Source of the DNA: an uncultured bacterium
GTDB taxonomy: Bacteria > Bacillota > Clostridia > Peptostreptococcales > Anaerovoracaceae
Direction: 5' to 3'
Length of the DNA stretch: 37,775 nt
Assembly (NCBI GenBank): GCA_905214225.1
Contig: CAJMLL010000023.1
Location: forward strand, 1 to 37,775
Below, one piece after another: positions 15,894-24,026 of this stretch (position 1 is the stretch's first letter; every line of letters starts with the position of its first letter). The notes under the pieces were generated by a model, which made no database searches, was not told where the DNA came from, and saw only the letters and a program-made list of their open reading frames with translations. The translations under genes were made by a program, and so were the position numbers.

Positions 15894-15925
15894 CAGGAAC
15901 AGGCAGGCTCTTCTGTCCGTTCCTG
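15894..15925 (-). terminator. Hairpin between hslU and codY (attenuator-like)
   Basis: Two 13-base arms (CAGGAACGGACAG on the minus strand, with two non-pairing positions against CTGCCTGTTCCTG) close a 6-base loop. On the minus strand GAGCAGTGTTTTTATATAA follows, so the T run starts about 8 bases after the stem. It lies about 70 bases before the codY start. It could partly terminate hslVU transcripts and so lower codY relative to hslVU. Confidence 0.45.
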
Positions 15926-16005
15926 CTGCGGCATTTTTAACGTATTTATAATCCGGACTGTATCTTCCTGCAGACGGCATCTGCCTGATATATCCTGCAT
16001 CAGCA

Positions 16006-17451
16006 TTACAGAATATATTTCTGAATATCGTCCTTCTCAATCGTATCAGCAAACTTGCTCTTGACGAATTCCTTGTCGATCACGGTCTTTCCCTCTGGTC
16101 CCTCTTCCGGAATCTCATAGGAAATGTCTTCCAGAAGACGCTCCAGAATCGTGGACAGGCGGCGCGCGCCGATATTCTCATGCTGCTGATTCATCAGAGA
16201 CGCAATTTCTGCGATTTCCTCGATGGCATCGTCTGTAAACTCCAGATGAATTCCTTCTGTCGCCAGAAGAGCCTGATGCTGCTTAACAATGGCATTCTTA
16301 GGAACCGTCAGAATCTTCATCAGATCATCCTTCGTCAGATTCTGCAGTTCCACACGGATCGGGAAACGTCCCTGCAGTTCCGGAATCAGATCTGTCGGCT
16401 TGGAGACGCTGAAGGCGCCGGCGCCGATAAACAGAATATGATCGGTTTTTACCGGTCCGTATTTGGTATTGACAACGCTTCCCTCTACGATCGGAAGAAT
16501 GTCTCTCTGAACTCCCTCACGGGATACATCTGCACCGGATCCGTAATTGTTTCCGGCAGCGATCTTATCGATCTCATCGATGAAAATGATACCATTCTGC
16601 TCCGCGTTCTCTACCGCGTCATCGGTAACGGCATCCATGTCCAGCAGTTTGGACGCTTCCTGCTCCCGCAGAATCTTTCTTGCGTCCTTAACCTTGACCT
16701 TTCTTGTTTTCTTTTTCTTTGGCATCATATCGCCGAAAATGTTTCCGATGGCGATACTCATTCCTTCATTACTCATGTCCAGTTCATTGCTTCTCGGTGC
16801 TTCTTCCACCTGAATCTCAATAAACTGATCTTCCAGAAGTCCCTTTCTGAGCTGATCACGCACCTGGTCTCTTGCCATCTTCACATCAGAAGACTCTGTC
16901 TCCTCGGCACGCTTCTGCTGACTCTGCTCATACAGCTGCTTCTGGCTTGGATAGCCCCCGCTGTTGCGGAGAAAATCAAACGGACTATTGTCCTGATTCT
17001 GCTGGTTCTGCACGGCCTGTGCTTTACCAGGAACCATCGCCTCGACAATTCTGTCTTCAGCCATCTTATCTGCGATGTCGTATTTCTCCTGCATCGCGCT
17101 CTGCTTGGTAATCCGCATAGACGCTTCCACCAGATCACGAACCATGGAGTCGACATCTCTTCCTACATAACCGACTTCTGTAAATTTAGTTGCCTCGACT
17201 TTTACAAACGGAGCCTTCATCAGCCTGGCCAGACGTCTTGCAATTTCTGTCTTTCCGCAGCCGGTAGGTCCCATCATCAGAATGTTCTTCGGGGTGATTT
17301 CTTCCCGCATCTCATCCGGGACAAGATTCCGTCTGTAGCGGTTTCTCAGTGCTACGGCAACGGAACGTTTTGCCTTGTCCTGACCGATGATGTATTTATC
17401 CAGTTCGGCAACAATCTCTTTCGGAGTCAAACCTTGGATCTTATCCGCCAT
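16006..17451 (-). CDS. hslU: HslU, ATPase and unfoldase of the HslVU protease
   Basis: 481 residues, a hexameric AAA+ ATPase that unfolds proteins and feeds them into HslV. The N-terminus LTPKEIVAELDKYIIGQDKAKRSVAVALRNR is family-typical. Walker A is GPTGCGKT (61-68), the GYVGRD pore motif is at about 91-96, Walker B is IIFIDEIDKI, and the sensor/arginine region is IGARRLSTILERLLED. The extreme C-terminus KYIL is the short tail that docks into HslV. The Gln/Ser-rich I-domain (about 130-270) is somewhat longer than in E. coli. AGAGGAGG lies ten bases before ATG 17451. It forms a pair with hslV upstream (156-base gap). Confidence 0.96.
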   Translation of the reverse strand: MADKIQGLTPKEIVAELDKYIIGQDKAKRSVAVALRNRYRRNLVPDEMREEITPKNILMMGPTGCGKTEIARRLARLMKAPFVKVEATKFTEVGYVGRDVDSMVRDLVEASMRITKQSAMQEKYDIADKMAEDRIVEAMVPGKAQAVQNQQNQDNSPFDFLRNSGGYPSQKQLYEQSQQKRAEETESSDVKMARDQVRDQLRKGLLEDQFIEIQVEEAPRSNELDMSNEGMSIAIGNIFGDMMPKKKKTRKVKVKDARKILREQEASKLLDMDAVTDDAVENAEQNGIIFIDEIDKIAAGNNYGSGADVSREGVQRDILPIVEGSVVNTKYGPVKTDHILFIGAGAFSVSKPTDLIPELQGRFPIRVELQNLTKDDLMKILTVPKNAIVKQHQALLATEGIHLEFTDDAIEEIAEIASLMNQQHENIGARRLSTILERLLEDISYEIPEEGPEGKTVIDKEFVKSKFADTIEKDDIQKYIL

Positions 17452-17607
17452 GATTATTTATCCTCCTCTATTATATACAACTTTTTCTCGAAAATGTCAA
17501 ACAATTTTGTTCTGTTTTAACTTTATAACATTACTGACAATACACAACTCTTAAAAGTACTGTTTATAATTATCGATTTCTATTGTGCTATCAGAAACCT
17601 GCATCAG

Positions 17608-18153
17608 CTATTTTCCAAGCTTCTCCACGGTAATATGATCATTCGTATAAACACAGATAGAAGACGCAATTTTCAACGATTCTCTTACGATGTCCTCTGC
17701 ACCCATGTCTGTATGATTGTACAGAGCATTTGCCGCAGAATATGCGTAATTACCGCCGGATCCAATGGCAACAAACTGCTCATCTGGCTCGATAATCTCA
17801 CCATTTCCGGAAAGGACCAGCATATCGTCTTTATCCATGACGATCATCAGTGCTTCCAGGCTTCTCATGCCCTTGTCCGATCTCCACATCTGCGCAAGAT
17901 CAACGGCAGCACGTCTCAGGTTTCCGTCATGCTCTTCAAGCTTGCTCTCAAATTTTTCGGTAAGTGTAAATGCGTCAGCTACTGATCCGGCAAAACCGGT
18001 GAGAACCTGACCATGGAAAATCTTCTTGACCTTAACCGCGCCATTTTTCATAATTGCGGTTTTACCCATTGTTACCTGGCCATCGCCTCCGATAGCCACA
18101 TCATCCGGGCCTCTTCTTACGGCACAAATCGTCGTTGCGTGAAATTCCGCCAT
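17608..18153 (-). CDS. hslV: HslV, peptidase of the HslVU protease
   Basis: 181 residues, proteasome beta-type fold. The protein begins [15 protein letters not shown]: the catalytic nucleophile is the first Thr of the TT pair (Thr7) after removal of a six-residue propeptide. Many Firmicute CodW/HslV proteins of the Bacillus type use an N-terminal serine instead, so this one is of the common Thr type. [23 protein letters not shown] and [16 protein letters not shown] are the conserved family blocks. AGGAGGCAGAGAAGTT precedes ATG 18153. Together with hslU and codY it forms a conserved Firmicute neighbourhood. The 156 bases to hslU (17452-17607) are AT-rich and hold no gene. Confidence 0.96.
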   Translation of the reverse strand: MAEFHATTICAVRRGPDDVAIGGDGQVTMGKTAIMKNGAVKVKKIFHGQVLTGFAGSVADAFTLTEKFESKLEEHDGNLRRAAVDLAQMWRSDKGMRSLEALMIVMDKDDMLVLSGNGEIIEPDEQFVAIGSGGNYAYSAANALYNHTDMGAEDIVRESLKIASSICVYTNDHITVEKLGK

Positions 18154-18247
18154 AACTTCTCTGCCTCCTTATTTTCTCAATATTTTCGGTGAACTGCAGC
18201 CATGCACAAATATACCGGCGCAGTAATTCCCCTGGTATATCTTATCC

Positions 18248-18304
18248 ATTATTACCATTGTTAAAACAATTCGCAATGCATCTTGCAAAACTTCGCAGAA
18301 AATT
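18248..18304 (-). promoter_or_regulatory. hslV promoter with an upstream CodY-like box
   Basis: On the minus strand TTGCGA (18271-18276), 17 bases, then AATAAT (18248-18253) is a usable promoter about 95 bases before hslV. A palindrome ATTGTT-AA-AACAAT (18257-18270) fills the spacer. At 18290-18304, just upstream of the -35, the plus strand reads ACTTCGCAGAAAATT, matching the CodY consensus AATTTTCWGAAAATT at 12 of 15 positions. It would place hslVU-codY under CodY feedback. A GC-rich hairpin (18358-18378) lies between the topA end and this promoter. Confidence 0.45.
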
Positions 18305-18443
18305 CACCTTAGAACTGAAACTCAGAACTACGTATTGTATACACAGATGAAGGTCAGTCTGCCCGGGCCGGCGGCAGAAACAGATCCGCCTTCCGCCAGA
18401 GCAGGCTTTTCTTCATTCCGTTTTTCGTGCAGAAATGCTGCTG

Positions 18444-20696
18444 TTACTCTTTATACTTGCATTCCGGATTGGAGCATGCCAGTGTTGTTGTTTTTGTTTT
18501 CTTTTCAACCAGAAGACTTCCGCAGACCGGACACTTTTTATTGACCGGCTTGTTCCAGTAAGACTGTTTGCACTCCGGCCATCCGCTGCAGCCGTAGAAA
18601 ACGCGGCCCTTGCGGGAATGCTTTTCGACAATGTCTCTTCCGCAGGCCGGGCATTTCACACCGATCTTGACGACCAGCGGCTTGGTGTTTTTACACTCCG
18701 GATAACCACTGCAGGCGATAAAGTCTCCGAATCTGCCGCTCTTAATGACCATCGGGCGGCCGCAAAGTTCACAGACCTCGCCGGTAGGACGATCCTGAAC
18801 TTCAACCTTCTGAATCTCAGAATCTGCGACGTCCAGTTCCTTCTTAAACGGGCCGTAGAAGTCCCGGATAACCTGTTTCCACTCTGTTCCCTTGACTTCG
18901 ACATCATCGAGGGTATTCTCCATTTCTGCGGTGAATCCTGAATCAACGATATCCTTGAAGTACTTTTCCAGAAGGTCATCGACAATAAATCCAAGATCTG
19001 TAGGAACCAGGCTTTTCTTTTCTCTTTTAACGTATCTTCTTCCGGTCAGTGTGTTTACGATCGGCGCGTATGTACTCGGACGGCCGATATCTCTTGTTTC
19101 CAGCTCTTTTACAAGGCTGGCTTCCGTAAATCTTGCCGGCGGCTGAGTAAAATTCTGCTCGCCCTCCAGTTTCTGAAGATCCAGCTGCTCGCCTTCCTGA
19201 AGCTCTGGAAGCTGTTTGCTGCCGTCATCCGCAGATACGTGATAAACTCTTCGGCATCCGTCGAAGATCATTCTTGATCCGGATGCACGGAATCCATATT
19301 CTCCGCAGGAGATGACCGCCTGCATGCTGTCATAGCGGGCAGGCGCCATCTGGCTGGCAATAAACCTGGTCCAGATGAGGTTGTACAGCTTGAACTGATC
19401 GGTGGACAGTGAATCTTTGACGTCTTCCGGCGCCAGAGTCACATCAGCAGGACGGATTGCCTCGTGTGCGTCCTGAATATCCTTTTTCTTATTGGAATAG
19501 ACTTTCCCGCCGTAGTATTCATCTCCAAAACGATCAGAAATGAATGTTTTAGATGCGCTTCTCGCCTCTTCAGAAACACGGACAGAGTCTGTACGCAGGT
19601 AGGTAATCAGACCGATCGTGCCGTGACCTTTGACGTCAACACCTTCATACAGCTGCTGCGCGATCATCATGGTCTTTCTGGTATTGAAATTAATACGGTT
19701 GGACGCATCCTGCTGAAGACTTGATGTAGTGTACGGCGGATACGGGTTTCTGACCGTTTCCCTTCTCGTCAGCTTGTCAACCAGATAGGGTTTCCCTTCA
19801 AGCTCTTTCAGGACTCCATCTTTTTCCTGTTCATTATGAAGCGTGATCTTCTTTCCGGCTTTGTTGTTCAGTTTTGCCTGGAAAACGATTCCCTTTTTAA
19901 AGGACGCCGTTACTGTCCAGTATTCTTCCGGAATGAAGTTCTGGATTTCTTTTTCTCTGTCGCAGATGATTTTCAGTGCGGCAGACTGTACACGTCCTGC
20001 GGAAAGTCCCCGCTTTACCTTTCTCCAGAGCAGCGGGCTGATCTGATATCCTACCAGACGGTCCAATACACGTCTTGCCTGCTGTGCGTCCACCAGACTC
20101 TGGTCAATCGGACGCGGATGCTTGATGGCTTCCTTTACAACCGGCTTTGTGATCTCATTGAAGGTCACTCGGCAGGGTTCATCCGGATCGATTCCGAGCA
20201 GATATGCCAGATGCCAGGAAATTGCTTCTCCCTCGCGGTCCGGGTCGGTTGCGAGATAGACACGGGATGCCTTTTTCGCTTCCCGTTTCAGTTCCTTGAT
20301 CAGGTCACCTTTGCCCCGGATCGAAATATACTGCGGCTCAAAATCGTTGTCGATGTCAATCCCCAGCTTGCTCTTCGGAAGGTCTCTGACGTGTCCGACA
20401 GACGCTACCACCTTGTATGTTGACCCTAAGAATTTGCCGATTGTCTTCGCCTTGGACGGAGACTCTACGATAACCAGCTTCTTCTTACGCGCAGCTGTCT
20501 TTTTAGTCGTCGTCTTCTTAGCCCTGGAGGCTGTCTTCCGGGCAGTTGTCTTTTTCTTTGTTGAAGTTTTCCTTTTTGCAGTGGTCTTCTCCTCTGCATT
20601 CTTCTCAGAAGATGCAGATTTCTCTGCTGCTCCAGATGAAGACACTGCTTTATCTTTAACCTCAGCCTCTGCGGCTGATGCCTTAACCATGTCCAT
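18444..20696 (-). CDS. topA: DNA topoisomerase I with an N-terminal lysine-rich tail
   Basis: 750 residues, type IA topoisomerase that relaxes negative supercoils. Residues 1-73 are an added tail of low complexity made of Lys, Ala, Thr and Ser (KRKTSTKKKTTARKTASRAK and similar). The TOPRIM domain starts at 74 (KLVIVESPSKAKTIGKFLG) with acidic DPDREGEA at 151-158. The catalytic tyrosine is Tyr366 in GLITYLRTDS. Three four-cysteine zinc ribbons end the protein (starting CELCG, CPACG and CPVCG). ATG 20696 is chosen because AAAAAGGGG lies nine bases upstream; an upstream ATG at 20720 overlaps that site. It has its own perfect-consensus promoter. The gene sits between dprA and hslV as in Bacillus, but trmFO and xerC are absent. 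Confidence 0.96.
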   Translation of the reverse strand: MDMVKASAAEAEVKDKAVSSSGAAEKSASSEKNAEEKTTAKRKTSTKKKTTARKTASRAKKTTTKKTAARKKKLVIVESPSKAKTIGKFLGSTYKVVASVGHVRDLPKSKLGIDIDNDFEPQYISIRGKGDLIKELKREAKKASRVYLATDPDREGEAISWHLAYLLGIDPDEPCRVTFNEITKPVVKEAIKHPRPIDQSLVDAQQARRVLDRLVGYQISPLLWRKVKRGLSAGRVQSAALKIICDREKEIQNFIPEEYWTVTASFKKGIVFQAKLNNKAGKKITLHNEQEKDGVLKELEGKPYLVDKLTRRETVRNPYPPYTTSSLQQDASNRINFNTRKTMMIAQQLYEGVDVKGHGTIGLITYLRTDSVRVSEEARSASKTFISDRFGDEYYGGKVYSNKKKDIQDAHEAIRPADVTLAPEDVKDSLSTDQFKLYNLIWTRFIASQMAPARYDSMQAVISCGEYGFRASGSRMIFDGCRRVYHVSADDGSKQLPELQEGEQLDLQKLEGEQNFTQPPARFTEASLVKELETRDIGRPSTYAPIVNTLTGRRYVKREKKSLVPTDLGFIVDDLLEKYFKDIVDSGFTAEMENTLDDVEVKGTEWKQVIRDFYGPFKKELDVADSEIQKVEVQDRPTGEVCELCGRPMVIKSGRFGDFIACSGYPECKNTKPLVVKIGVKCPACGRDIVEKHSRKGRVFYGCSGWPECKQSYWNKPVNKKCPVCGSLLVEKKTKTTTLACSNPECKYKE

Positions 20697-20736
20697 ATAA
20701 AAATACCCCTTTTTTCTCAAAACTCAGCAAGGATGT

Positions 20737-20764
20737 ATTATAGCACATCCTATGAACCTGTCAA
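20737..20764 (-). promoter_or_regulatory. Consensus sigma-A promoter of topA
   Basis: On the minus strand TTGACA (20759-20764), 16 bases, then TATAAT (20737-20742): both boxes are perfect. Transcription would start near 20730, about 35 bases before topA. GGATGT-N8-ACATCC (20731-20750), an inverted repeat, brackets the -10. A second TTGACA on the same strand (20857-20862) has only a poor -10 (TACAAA). The rest of 20765-20955 holds no gene. Confidence 0.82.
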
Positions 20765-20955
20765 ACATATCTGATTATTACACCTTATTGCGATATATTT
20801 TCCTATTCATAATCCTGGGCGTTTTGTTCTCTTTTGTATCATATAGATAAACACTTGTCAAGGAAAACCTTTCAAACCTGGTCAAAATCACTCAACATTT
20901 CACCAGAAGTTCACGAAAATTTTACACAGACAGCCGGACTGTCCGGATTTTTCTT

Positions 20956-21840
20956 TCAATTATTATCTGCGGCAAATACTCTTCCCATGCTGGTCTGTAC
21001 CCATCCTTTCATTTCTAATATCGTAACGAGACTGTTCACATACTGAGGAGAAAAGCCGGTTTTGGCACTGATCTTTTCTACCATGATTTCGCTTTCTGAT
21101 GCCACAGCATCCATGATTTTCTGTTCATCGCTTCCAAGAGCCTCCCGTTTTTCCTTTGCGGCATCCTTCCCGAAAAACTGAAAGATTTCACTCACGCTGC
21201 AGACCGGCATAATATCGCCGGTCCCGGCAAAGGCCAGAAGACGGTTCGTCCCAACACTGCAGCGGCTTGTGATATTCCCCGGAACGACCATCAGGGGTTT
21301 ATTCTGTTCCACCGCGTATTCTGCCGTAGTCAGCGCCCCGCTGTGAAAGGATGCCTCGACTACCGTAACTGCGTCCGCCAGGGCTGCAATCAGCCGGTTT
21401 CTCCTTGGAAAGGTCCAGGGCTTTGCCTCAAAACCAGGCGGATATTCGGAGATCAGAAGCCCTCTGTTCCGGATTTCTTCCATCAGCCCTTTGTTTTCCG
21501 CAGGGTAGCACTGATCAAGTCCGTTTCCCAGGACGGCTATGACCTTTCCTCCATGGTGCAGGCAGGCGCGCTGCGCAGAAGAATCAATTCCTGCGGCGAG
21601 CCCGCTGACAACCGCGACACCGCATTTTGCCGCCTGCCGGCCGATCTCTCTGCTGACCGAAGCGCCATAGGGACTGCACTTCCTGCTTCCGACCACAGCA
21701 AGCACCGGCCCGTTTAACAGCTCCGTCTTTCCTTCCATATATACGGTCTCCGGCTGGTCTTTCAGAGACGGGCTCTGAAACTGCTCCGGAAAACCCGCTT
21801 CTTTATTTCTGTATTTCCGAATCAATTTTTCCTCCTGCAT
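20956..21840 (-). CDS. dprA: DNA-processing protein DprA (single-strand DNA chaperone)
   Basis: 294 residues. DprA protects incoming single-stranded DNA and loads RecA during natural transformation. The Rossmann-like core (about 40-250) shows VVGSRKCSPYG, VSGLAAGIDSSAQ, VIAVLGNGLDQCYPAEN, FPRRNRLIAALADAVTVVEA and SGALTTAEYA, all family motifs. A winged-helix DprA C-terminal domain follows (about 230-290; MDAVASESEIMVEKISAKTG). The N-terminal SAM-like domain seen in longer DprA proteins (about 360 residues) is missing or reduced to some 40 residues. The ATG overlaps the comM stop (TAATG at 21838-21842 on the minus strand), so translation is coupled. With comM next door, the pair suggests a DNA-uptake role or its remnant. 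Confidence 0.95.
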   Translation of the reverse strand: MQEEKLIRKYRNKEAGFPEQFQSPSLKDQPETVYMEGKTELLNGPVLAVVGSRKCSPYGASVSREIGRQAAKCGVAVVSGLAAGIDSSAQRACLHHGGKVIAVLGNGLDQCYPAENKGLMEEIRNRGLLISEYPPGFEAKPWTFPRRNRLIAALADAVTVVEASFHSGALTTAEYAVEQNKPLMVVPGNITSRCSVGTNRLLAFAGTGDIMPVCSVSEIFQFFGKDAAKEKREALGSDEQKIMDAVASESEIMVEKISAKTGFSPQYVNSLVTILEMKGWVQTSMGRVFAADNN

Positions 21841-23354
21841 TAAATCGTATTCTTTCTGCGGTAGGCCAGTGCTTCCGTCAGATGCTCCATTCTGATTTCA
21901 TGGCTGCCCTCGATATCCGCAATGGTCCTTGCCGTCCGCACGGTCTTGTCCAGCATACGGGGATCCATATTCAGTTTCTCATAGGCATCTTTCAGGATCA
22001 GTTCTGACGCCTTATCCAGGGCAGCCCATCTCTGAATCTGCTTCCGGTCCATCTGACTGTTGAACTGGATCGGGCTCCCCCGGAAGCGGCTCCTCTGGAT
22101 TTCTCTGGCAGAAATCACCTGATGTTTCATGGTTTCTGTATCCAGAATGCCCTCCCCGGTCACCTCTTCATAGGTCAGAGACGGAAGATGGATCTGCATA
22201 TCGATCCGGCTTAAGAGCGGGCCGGAAATTCTCTTCTGGTAGCGTCTGATTTCCGACTCACTGCAGCTGCACTCGTGGGCGCTGTCTCCATAATATCCGC
22301 AGGGGCAGGGATTTGCCGCAGCAGCCAGCAGAAAGTCTGCAGGAAAATGGTATGTCCTGCCATTGCGGTTGAGGCGGACTTCCTTTTCTTCCAGCGGAAC
22401 CCTCAGGCTCTCAAGTGCAGAAGACGGAAATTCCGGCATTTCATCGAGAAACAGCACCCCGTGATGGGCCAGCGTCACCTCCCCCGGCCACGGTTCCTGT
22501 CCGCCTCCGATCAGCCCTGCCCGGCTGGTGCTGGAGTGCGGATGCCGGAAGGGACGGTGCCGGACAATCGGATCGTCCTGATCCAGAAGTCCCGCGATAG
22601 AGTAAATCTCTGTCAGACGCAGCTTTTCCTCCCTGTTCATTGGCGGGAGAATCCCGGGAATCCGTTCCGCCAGCATGGTTTTTCCCGTCGCCGGGCTTCC
22701 AGTCATCAGAATGCCGTGCCCGCCTGCTACCGCCACCGTCAGCGCTCTTTTGGCGGCTTCCTGACCGCAGACATCCCGGAAGTCTTTCAATGGGCCGGCC
22801 TCTTGCTCATTGCTTTTGCCGCGGATGCAGGGCTGAAGCAGTCCGCCCTGACAAAAGAAACGCGCAAGCTGCCGAAGATTTTCTGCGCCGTACACTTCTA
22901 TTCCCTCAATCAGTGCCGCCTCGCCTGCATTTTCCGCCGGGACTACGGCCTTCTTTACGCCGGATTCTTTCAGCACGCGGACCATCGGAAGGATCCCTCT
23001 GACCGGGCGCAGCTGCCCGTCCAGCGACAGTTCCCCGAAATACGCGTAGCGGTCTGCCTCCGGACATTCTATTTCACCACTGGACAGCAGAATTCCCATA
23101 GCCATGGGAAGATCCAGATGACTCCCGTGCTTATGCACGTCTGCCGGAGAAATATTCATGGTAATTCTGTGGGAAGGGAAACGGAAGCCGCTGTTGACCA
23201 AGGCTGGCCGTACTCTGTCCCGGGCTTCTTTTACCGAAGTATCCGCCATACCGACGATGGTCACGGATGGAAGGCCATAAGAAATATCCGTCTCCAGCAG
23301 CACCGGCTGCCCCTCAATTCCCTGCAGAACCGCAGTTCTGATTGTTGAAAGCAT
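21840..23354 (-). CDS. comM: ComM/YifB-family Mg-chelatase-like AAA+ ATPase
   Basis: 504 residues. In Vibrio and other competent bacteria ComM is a hexameric helicase that drives branch migration while transformed DNA is integrated. The N-terminal Lon-like S5 domain (about 20-160; GLPSVTIVGMADTSVKEARD, ISPADVHKHGSHLDLPMAMG) precedes the AAA+ core with Walker A GSPATGKT (219-226), Walker B LFLDEMPEF and the RLNRNGRTYHFPADF sensor region. Four cysteines in PCPCGYYGDSAHECSCS form the family's probable metal-binding loop. The C-terminal Mg_chelatase_C segment ends at the stop. ATG 23354 is chosen because AGGAGG lies eight bases upstream; a longer frame to 23432 has no such site. It is followed by dprA with a one-base overlap. 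Confidence 0.94.
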   Translation of the reverse strand: MLSTIRTAVLQGIEGQPVLLETDISYGLPSVTIVGMADTSVKEARDRVRPALVNSGFRFPSHRITMNISPADVHKHGSHLDLPMAMGILLSSGEIECPEADRYAYFGELSLDGQLRPVRGILPMVRVLKESGVKKAVVPAENAGEAALIEGIEVYGAENLRQLARFFCQGGLLQPCIRGKSNEQEAGPLKDFRDVCGQEAAKRALTVAVAGGHGILMTGSPATGKTMLAERIPGILPPMNREEKLRLTEIYSIAGLLDQDDPIVRHRPFRHPHSSTSRAGLIGGGQEPWPGEVTLAHHGVLFLDEMPEFPSSALESLRVPLEEKEVRLNRNGRTYHFPADFLLAAAANPCPCGYYGDSAHECSCSESEIRRYQKRISGPLLSRIDMQIHLPSLTYEEVTGEGILDTETMKHQVISAREIQRSRFRGSPIQFNSQMDRKQIQRWAALDKASELILKDAYEKLNMDPRMLDKTVRTARTIADIEGSHEIRMEHLTEALAYRRKNTI

Positions 23355-23391
23355 TTTTCGTTCCTCCTGAATAATCTCAATATCGTTCTGT

Positions 23392-23730
23392 TCAGCTGAA
23401 TGACGCGCTGGTTTCCGAACCGGTAACTTCAAAGACCATGAAGCGGACCCTTTTATCCGGAATCCGGTTTTCTGTCATATACCACTGCGCCGCGGCGCGG
23501 ATTCTTCTCTGTTTCCTCCGGTCCACAGCCTCGGCAGGCCGGCACATCCGTGCGTTCATCCTGGTTTTCACTTCGACAAAACACAGCTCGATTCCCCGCT
23601 CAATGATCAGGTCGATCTCTCCCAGGACGCAGCTGTAATTTCTTTCCCGGATGTGCCAGCCTTCAGAGAACAGAACGGCCTCCGCAAAGCGTTCACCCAG
23701 ACTTCCCAGAAGTTTCCGGTCCCTCGTCAT
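23392..23730 (-). CDS. YraN-family (UPF0102) nuclease-like protein
   Basis: 112 residues, usual family length. It has the PD-(D/E)XK-type core: LGSLGERFAEAVLFSEGWHI at the start, then GEIDLIIERG, CFVEVKTR and the later RKQRRIRAAAQWYM helix. These are the acidic and lysine residues expected of a restriction-endonuclease fold, though activity in this family is poorly defined. AGGAGG lies eight bases before ATG 23730. A GTG three codons upstream would touch the ribosome-binding site. The gap to comM is 37 bases, so it is the first gene of the yraN-comM-dprA unit, all linked to DNA handling. Confidence 0.9.
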   Translation of the reverse strand: MTRDRKLLGSLGERFAEAVLFSEGWHIRERNYSCVLGEIDLIIERGIELCFVEVKTRMNARMCRPAEAVDRRKQRRIRAAAQWYMTENRIPDKRVRFMVFEVTGSETSASFS

Positions 23731-23780
23731 GCCGCTCACCTCCTGCTTTTCATTATGCGCCAGGCCATGCCGTCGATTCC

Positions 23781-23850
23781 ATCAACTTTTTTCGGCTTTT
23801 TTCAACGTTTTTCAACGTTTTTCGACGTTTTTCGAGAAAATTCGACGCAG
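23781..23850. repeat. Seven degenerate 10-base repeats, helically phased T tracts
   Basis: Blocks close to TTCAACGTTT follow each other at an exact 10-base step from about 23781 to 23850: two perfect copies (23801-23820), one with a single change (23821-23830), and weaker ones on both sides. Each carries a run of 4-6 T. Runs of A/T at one-helical-turn spacing cause intrinsic DNA bending. The array sits 50-120 bases upstream of yraN and next to a terminator. On the minus strand it lies where an upstream promoter element would be; a -10-like CATAAT (23752-23757) follows. Confidence 0.7.
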
Positions 23851-23863
23851 AAAACGCAAAAGG

Positions 23864-23902
23864 CCGGATCCTGTGAAAGCTGCATGGCTTTCCAGAATCC
23901 GG
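23864..23902. terminator. Bidirectional rho-independent terminator
   Basis: A 16-17-base arm (from CCGGAT at 23864 to 23880) pairs with 23887-23902 around a 6-base loop, with a few mismatches. The plus strand continues TCTGTTTTTCC, and the minus strand continues CCTTTTGCGTTTTC. It would end the HAD phosphatase operon coming from the right. The short 23903-24026 stretch holds no gene. Confidence 0.75.
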
Positions 23903-24026
23903 TCTGTTTTTCCTTGTTTTCAATTCTAACAGCCTGAAATCCAGACGATCTGATAATCGTAATACAGAATCGGTATCCTCAGAATCAGCAGAACGACCCG
24001 GCTGACGATTTCCTCACCGGAAACCT

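Noticed and set aside
17470..17500. TTGACA-17-TATATA (or 19-TATAAT) on the minus strand just before hslU, a possible hslU promoter
   Set aside because: Its start point would fall on the hslU ribosome-binding site (about 17461-17468), leaving no leader. It may be chance in an AT-rich gap, though TSS mapping could still revive it.
20925..20955. Hairpin CCGGAC-T-GTCCGG followed by ATTTTTC on the plus strand after dprA
   Set aside because: The T run is on the strand with no gene upstream of it; on the dprA strand there is no T tract, and the loop of a single base is too tight.
23828..23842. CodY-like box upstream of yraN (TTTTTCGAGAAAATT)
   Set aside because: Four mismatches, including the core C, and it lies within the phased repeat array, which explains the T and A runs.
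23781..23850. Short repeats considered as a CRISPR array or DnaA-box cluster
   Set aside because: The unit is 10 bases with no spacers, and it does not match TTATNCACA, so neither fits.
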